64,000 nucleotides of DNA from Polynucleobacter antarcticus (GTDB lineage: Bacteria > Pseudomonadota > Gammaproteobacteria > Burkholderiales > Burkholderiaceae). Under the pieces are notes generated by a model, which saw nothing but the letters and a program-made list of their open reading frames with translations, had not been told where the DNA came from and did not search any database. Positions within the stretch are counted from its first letter, which is position 1. The number at the start of each line of letters is the position of its first letter. Location of the stretch: contig NZ_CP028941.1 in assembly GCF_013307245.1 (NCBI RefSeq), positions 1,798,001 to 1,862,000 of the forward strand, given 5' to 3'. Made by a program: the position numbers and the translations under genes. Of the stretch, positions 60,301 through 64,000 are shown piece after piece.

Positions 60301-61572
60301 ATATTAGATGAACATATTCAGGTGAGCGCACAAATTAAAAAATTAATCGCGCTTGATCGAGAGTGGAGTGATATTAATTTCAATGGTGTTGCTAAAAATG
60401 ATATCTGGCAACTTCGCCTTGATTCTCCCCTAATAGCTGGACAAGTTCAACTGAGTCCAAGCAGCGCTGATCATCCCAGCGGACTGATTGCTGGTCGCAT
60501 AAGTAGGATTAAGGTGCCCGATGCAATAGCGAATACCGAAGTAGTAAGCCAAGGTACTAATTCACAGTTGAGAACGCTCAATCAAAAACCTCTGCCGGCA
60601 AAACGGTCACTCACCCCAAATAACATCCCGAGTCTTGACCTTAGTATCGATGATCTAGGCTGGAAGCAAGCTCAATTTGGTAAGGTTAAGCTAAAAACAA
60701 AGACTGTGGACAACGTCTTCAAAATTGAATCCTTACAGGTGAGTAACCCTCAAGGTAATTCCACTATTACCGGTCAATGGGCTGGCAAAACTTCAAATAC
60801 TGCTGAGCTAAGTTCAATGACTACCAATATGGATATTCAGGATGCTGGTGAGATGATTTCAAGATGGAGTGATCCTAAATCTGTAGAGGGTGGGCAGGGG
60901 AAACTCAATGCATCATTAACTTGGTCTGGTTCGTTTTTTGCCCCAGATTACAACTCCATTTCTGGCAATGCGAGCATAGAGCTTGCCAAAGGTCGCTTGC
61001 TAGAAGTCAATACTGGTGGTGCTAAGCTCCTTGATGTACTCAGTCTGCAAAGCTTATTTCGATTCGCTACTTTAGACCTACAAGGCAGTCTAGGTAATCT
61101 AGCCACTAAAGGCACGCCATTTAACACCATCAGTAGTCAATTCGACATTACGCAAGGGATTGCGCAAACCAAACAATTCTCAATGATCTTAGATCAAGCG
61201 CGCATAGCAATGACTGGCAATATTAATATCCCACAACAAACTCAAGATCTTCGCATCACGATATTTCCCACCATTGATGCAACCGCAGGTTCACTGGCTG
61301 CATTTGCTCTTAACCCCATTATTGGTCTAGGCGTATTAGTCGGACAGTATCTGGTTACCAATCAAATCAACCGTACGATGCAAACAGATTATTTAGTGCA
61401 AGGCTCTTGGGATAAGCCAGAAGTGATACCACTGGATCAAAAAGGGCAACCACTGGATACAAAAACATTGGAGACCATTCGCACAAGAAATCTTTTAAAA
61501 GAGCAAACTAAACCCAGCATACCAACAGTGCCCTCCACCGTTCCTAGCCCATCACCTACTCTTGCAAATTAA
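57391..61572 (+). CDS. yhdP: YhdP-family AsmA-like protein (DUF3971)
   Basis: Very large (1393 residues) inner-membrane anchored, periplasm-facing protein. A single transmembrane helix lies at about residues 28-50 after a basic N-terminus. The rest is repetitive beta-rich sequence typical of AsmA-like/TamB-type lipid transport proteins; DUF3971 is expected in the middle and the AsmA-2-like C-terminal part includes ISGNASIELAKGRLLEVN. The last 35 residues are Pro/Ser/Thr-rich. In E. coli YhdP, TamB and YdbH move phospholipid to the outer membrane. It precedes nitrilase-like and tldD genes, and yhdP-tldD linkage is also seen in E. coli. Confidence 0.92.
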   Translation: MLRNFLRTRLQTALQKHPQDNRGQWRKRALILVGITLVFFIVGHLSVRFILWPQIEKSKTTVEKLISTRLGADITMDHLQVSWTGMRPEFVIEGLRINSSSDSSTAPPLFIKNISGQLSWLSLYHLAPYFHEIHADNIELYAQRDAKGIISVASIPIHSKANDLSTENWLFSQNDIQIKNAKLFWEDQKSRKLKTVIDVQHFNFTNGVRQHQGELNVLTPWSPSPIKVQADFVHHLGGQAGNWRDWIGSFTWDVSDLNLSQISKDISLRPNELSGQLTSQGTIQLANGKANGGQMYLTADRLRIQLNKNVNAVEFGRIETNLVQEIQGGLNSITTKTLAWRGMDTQSTKPLDQLSPITFRWRTPEAGQEINAFGVSSPKVSLEDIALFALNLPLPKKIHQWIKAADADGELENLEINWSESKSALAALPLPGNWFSSNKLDFNVSAKLNDIGFKSINPSMPSVSHLTGNLTSNQKQGSLTVDAVNLELEMRNFLSAPQTKFDSVKGDLSWAQQKGGWLINAKQVQLSNSEITTNFDLSYLMAGPKQPDQMTLDMEFIKTKLATIHRYLPVGIDKDIRQYISKAFESGEIQKGSLHIKGNVDQIPFSPGSVGEFTLHLPISGATYKAAPLMPTKEGIWSAFTNINGTVDMKQSALDVSIDNATYKKVVLSNMTAQVPNVSAKQAQLLINGLVAGDGSQIMEYLARSPVGVQQPSIAKNLSVIGPVNIDLGLKIPLSGNEGANVDAKLTLPGNKVQWAKMPPLENLKGTIRITEKNPEFEDITASFLGGDIKIASATSTPDNSSFNISGTANSSFLKAYIANNYWSQLNSALLNSMSGSAKYDGSVNFNALGSQTNLKIDLRNWASSAPAPANKLSGTAMLGQFNHRTFPTTKSNLVRADWSLKLGDEYSLQGNVDSSGSYRNAIGIGSVLGIPQQGLAINFASKEFNLDTWIDFIGSDKPKNNNLALKDTEILDEHIQVSAQIKKLIALDREWSDINFNGVAKNDIWQLRLDSPLIAGQVQLSPSSADHPSGLIAGRISRIKVPDAIANTEVVSQGTNSQLRTLNQKPLPAKRSLTPNNIPSLDLSIDDLGWKQAQFGKVKLKTKTVDNVFKIESLQVSNPQGNSTITGQWAGKTSNTAELSSMTTNMDIQDAGEMISRWSDPKSVEGGQGKLNASLTWSGSFFAPDYNSISGNASIELAKGRLLEVNTGGAKLLDVLSLQSLFRFATLDLQGSLGNLATKGTPFNTISSQFDITQGIAQTKQFSMILDQARIAMTGNINIPQQTQDLRITIFPTIDATAGSLAAFALNPIIGLGVLVGQYLVTNQINRTMQTDYLVQGSWDKPEVIPLDQKGQPLDTKTLETIRTRNLLKEQTKPSIPTVPSTVPSPSPTLAN

Positions 61573-61578
61573 GTTGCC

Positions 61579-62412
61579 ATGCCTATCCCAGAAAAATCTG
61601 CAGAGTTAAAAATAGCCGCTATTCAAATGGTATCAACTCCAGATATCCATGAAAATTTAACAGTAGCAGCACGACTTGTCAGTGCGGCGGCTCAGGATGG
61701 CGCGCAAGTAGCAGTGTTACCCGAATATTTCTGCCTGATGGGGCTGAAAGATACCGATAAAGTAAAGGCTCGTGAAGTACTAGGCAGCGGCCCAATTCAA
61801 GAACGCCTTGCAGCTATAGCAAAAGAAAATCATCTGCATTTAGTGGCAGGAACCATCCCTTTAGTAGCTGCTGACCCTCATAAGGTACTTAACACCACCC
61901 TGGTATTTGACCCACAAGGGCAGCAGATAGCCCGCTACGACAAAATACATTTATTTGGCTTTCAGACAAGTACTGAACGCTATCAAGAATCAGAAACCAT
62001 TGAGGCGGGAAATACGGTAAGTCAATTATCTATCCGCGTACATGATGAAGATTGGCGGCTCGGTTTAAGCATCTGCTACGACCTTCGCTTTCCAGAGCTG
62101 TATAGAGAGATGGGGCACGTGGATTGCCACATTCTGCCTGCTGCATTTACCTACACTACAGGCAAAGATCACTGGGAAATTTTGCTACGAGCGAGAGCGA
62201 TTGAAAACCAATGCTATTTTCTATCCTCTGCTCAAGGTGGAACCCATTTGAATCAACGCCGTACTTGGGGCAACACCATGTTGATTGATCCTTGGGGGGA
62301 TGTAATATCCAACCTGCCCGAGGGTGAAGGCTTTATCAGCGGCATACTCAGCAAAAATAAATTAAAAGAGGTACGCTCTAAGTTACCTGCATTACAACAC
62401 CGCAAGCTTTAA
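61579..62412 (+). CDS. Carbon-nitrogen hydrolase (nitrilase superfamily, Nit1-like amidase)
   Basis: 277-residue amidase of the nitrilase superfamily. The catalytic triad is visible: E49 in VLPEYF, K122 in RYDKIHLFGF and C166 in SICYDLRFPELYREM. The closest functional group by motif is the Nit1/YbeM type, which hydrolyses deaminated glutathione, but substrate is inferred only. It lies 6 bases after the yhdP-like gene and 24 before tldD, apparently one operon. Confidence 0.9.
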   Translation: MPIPEKSAELKIAAIQMVSTPDIHENLTVAARLVSAAAQDGAQVAVLPEYFCLMGLKDTDKVKAREVLGSGPIQERLAAIAKENHLHLVAGTIPLVAADPHKVLNTTLVFDPQGQQIARYDKIHLFGFQTSTERYQESETIEAGNTVSQLSIRVHDEDWRLGLSICYDLRFPELYREMGHVDCHILPAAFTYTTGKDHWEILLRARAIENQCYFLSSAQGGTHLNQRRTWGNTMLIDPWGDVISNLPEGEGFISGILSKNKLKEVRSKLPALQHRKL

Positions 62413-62436
62413 CCAAGAAAGTTCAGCCAGATTACG

Positions 62437-63927
62437 ATGAAAGTACCTGACACCTTATTTCCAAGTGATTGGACTAAACCTAAGAAGCAAGCAGATCTCA
62501 TCAAGCTCGCTAAATCCATTTTGCTGGAGCCTACTGGACTTTCTGAGCAGGATTTACATCGCACTTTTGGTAGTATGTTTGCTCACCAGCTGGATGATGC
62601 AGATCTCTATTTTCAACACACGCGAAGCGAGAGTTGGAGTCTTGAAGAGGGTATCGTCAAATCTGGCAGTTTTAATATTGATCAAGGTGTAGGTGTTCGT
62701 GCCATTTATGGCGATAAAACAGCATTTGCCTACTCCGATGAAATTAATCTAGAAGCTCTAAATAAGGCTGCTAAATCTACTAGGGTGATTGGCCCCCAAG
62801 GTGGCAAGCAAGCGGTAGCTAGCAAACTATTTACGCCCATCTCCAATGAGCTTTACTCTGATTTAAATCCCTTGGAATCGCTAGCACCACAAGAAAAGAT
62901 CGCCCTTCTTGAAAGTATTGAGCGTCGTGCTAAGGCACGTGATCCCCGCATCATTCAAGTAATGGCAAGCCTTGCTGGTGAATTCGATGTGGTACTAGTA
63001 GTCAGAGCAGATGGTCTTCTGGCTGCTGATGTACGTCCCTTGGTCAGAGTATCTGTCCATGTGATTGCTGAGCAAAATGGCCGCCGCGAATCAGGCTCTT
63101 CTGGTGGTGGTGCACGCCATGATTATCACTACTTTAATACCGAGCTTATTAATCAATATGTTGATGATGCGGTAGATGGAGCACTTATTAATTTAGAGTC
63201 CCGCCCGGCTCCCGCGGGTCCAATGACTGTGGTCATGGGACCCGGATGGCCCGGTGTCCTATTGCATGAAGCAGTGGGTCATGGGCTAGAAGGTGACTTT
63301 AATCGCAAGGGATCTTCTGCATTCGCTGGATGCATTGGTCAGCGAGTTGCTGCCAAAGGCGTTACTGTAGTGGATGATGGCACCCTCTCAGGTCGTCGCG
63401 GCTCACTCAATATCGATGACGAAGGTACGCCTACCCAATGCACCACTTTGATTGAAGATGGTATTTTGAAGGGCTATATTCAGGATAGTTTGAATGCACG
63501 CCTGATGAATATGCCACTTACCGGTAATGGCCGTCGCGAAAGCTTTGCGTCCTTACCGATGCCCCGTATGACCAACACCTACATGCTAGCCGGCAAAGAT
63601 GATCCTCAAGAAATCGTGGCAAGCATTAAGCGTGGTCTTTATGCTGTCAATTTTGGTGGTGGGCAGGTAGATATCACTAGCGGTAAATTTGTCTTTTCTG
63701 CTTCTGAAGCGTACTGGGTAGAGAATGGGAAAATTCAATATCCGGTTAAAGGGGCTACGATTATTGGTAGTGGGCCTGAGTCCCTAAAGCAGGTGTCCAT
63801 GATCGGAAATGACCTCAAATTAGATGGTGGGGTGGGGGTTTGCGGCAAAGAAGGTCAAAGTGTTCCTGTGGGTGTTGGGCAGCCGACTTTACGTATCGAC
63901 AGCCTAACTGTGGGTGGAACTGCCTGA
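62437..63927 (+). CDS. tldD: Metalloprotease TldD
   Basis: TldD subunit (496 residues) of the TldD/TldE (PmbA) zinc protease that matures peptides such as microcins and degrades CcdA in E. coli. The HExxxH zinc motif is HEAVGH at 277-282, followed by GLEGDFNRKGSSAF. The C-terminal VCGKEGQSVPVGVGQPTLRI segment is typical. The partner tldE is not in this window. No strong ribosome binding site. Confidence 0.96.
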   Translation: MKVPDTLFPSDWTKPKKQADLIKLAKSILLEPTGLSEQDLHRTFGSMFAHQLDDADLYFQHTRSESWSLEEGIVKSGSFNIDQGVGVRAIYGDKTAFAYSDEINLEALNKAAKSTRVIGPQGGKQAVASKLFTPISNELYSDLNPLESLAPQEKIALLESIERRAKARDPRIIQVMASLAGEFDVVLVVRADGLLAADVRPLVRVSVHVIAEQNGRRESGSSGGGARHDYHYFNTELINQYVDDAVDGALINLESRPAPAGPMTVVMGPGWPGVLLHEAVGHGLEGDFNRKGSSAFAGCIGQRVAAKGVTVVDDGTLSGRRGSLNIDDEGTPTQCTTLIEDGILKGYIQDSLNARLMNMPLTGNGRRESFASLPMPRMTNTYMLAGKDDPQEIVASIKRGLYAVNFGGGQVDITSGKFVFSASEAYWVENGKIQYPVKGATIIGSGPESLKQVSMIGNDLKLDGGVGVCGKEGQSVPVGVGQPTLRIDSLTVGGTA

Positions 63928-63934
63928 TACGGCT

Positions 63935-63940
63935 TAAAAT
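63935..63940 (+). promoter_or_regulatory. -10 element of the last gene, 6 nt from its start codon
   Basis: TAAAAT lies 6 nt before the ATG at 63947, directly after tldD, with no Shine-Dalgarno. Confidence 0.45.
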
Positions 63941-63946
63941 AGTCGT

Positions 63947-64000
63947 ATGAGCCAACAAAACACGAACCCCGCTAATTGGTATGCCGTCGTCGATAAAACG
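63947..64000 (+). CDS. Probable 3-deoxy-7-phosphoheptulonate (DAHP) synthase, N-terminal fragment
   Basis: Only 18 codons are inside the window (MSQQNTNPANWYAVVDKT). The NWYAVVDKT stretch and the position after tldD recall the N-terminus of betaproteobacterial AroG/AroF-type DAHP synthases, the first enzyme of aromatic amino-acid synthesis. With so little sequence this is a recollection-based guess. The frame is open to the window edge. Confidence 0.5.
   Translation, partial: MSQQNTNPANWYAVVDKT

Noticed and set aside
1-64000. tRNA, rRNA, CRISPR array, insertion sequence, prophage or toxin-antitoxin genes
   Set aside because: The gaps between genes are short and none showed cloverleaf, repeat-spacer or transposase-like features on reading.

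Overview
The window is a contiguous piece of a bacterial chromosome that is almost entirely housekeeping genes. By eye the base composition is near 45-47% GC. Protein sequences and gene neighbourhoods (an orphan TctBA pair, hda-HAD-pcnB-folK-panB, yhdP-nitrilase-tldD, fkpB-ispH beside radC-rpmBG) point to a Burkholderiales betaproteobacterium; my best guess is Polynucleobacter or a close relative. No rRNA, tRNA, CRISPR array, prophage, insertion sequence or toxin-antitoxin module was found. Coding density is very high, and no gap without a gene exceeds 300 bases.

Layout. 1-9.0 kb: uvrD-type helicase (cut by the left edge), valS, galU, a TusA-family gene and alaS. 9.1-11.1 kb: tctB-tctA transporter genes. 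11.2-18.9 kb: glnS, an NAD-binding epimerase-like gene, a ferredoxin-reductase, an acetylornithine-aminotransferase-like gene, ispH-fkpB, and radC-rpmB-rpmG. 18.9-28.5 kb: a leftward purN-rsmB-desaturase run facing a rightward ribF-ileS-lspA-coaBC-dut run. 28.5-35.7 kb: clpS-clpA, a cold-shock gene, a DUF192 gene, ppnP, argF-argG, a DUF3579 gene and rpsT. 35.8-45.7 kb: murJ, a SirB1-family gene, miaA, purM, an AI-2E-family membrane gene, hda, a HAD phosphatase, pcnB, folK and panB. 45.7-54.5 kb: heat-shock genes dnaJ, dnaK, grpE with hemH and hrcA, facing nadK-recN. 54.5-64 kb: glnE, a giant yhdP-type gene, a nitrilase-family gene, tldD, and the first 18 codons of a probable DAHP synthase.

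The genes serve translation (four tRNA synthetases, ribosomal proteins S20, L28 and L33, tRNA and rRNA modification), envelope biogenesis (lspA, murJ, ispH, yhdP, desaturase), cofactors (CoA, FAD, heme, folate, pantothenate, NADP), proteostasis, DNA repair (uvrD, radC, recN) and nitrogen or arginine metabolism.

No new multi-gene system is visible. The most unusual signal is regulatory. About a dozen genes have a TANNNT -10-like hexamer exactly 5-7 nt before the start codon and no Shine-Dalgarno sequence, which predicts leaderless mRNAs. Four divergent gene pairs carry -10 hexamers that overlap on the two strands. Two well-formed sigma-32 promoters precede dnaK and grpE.
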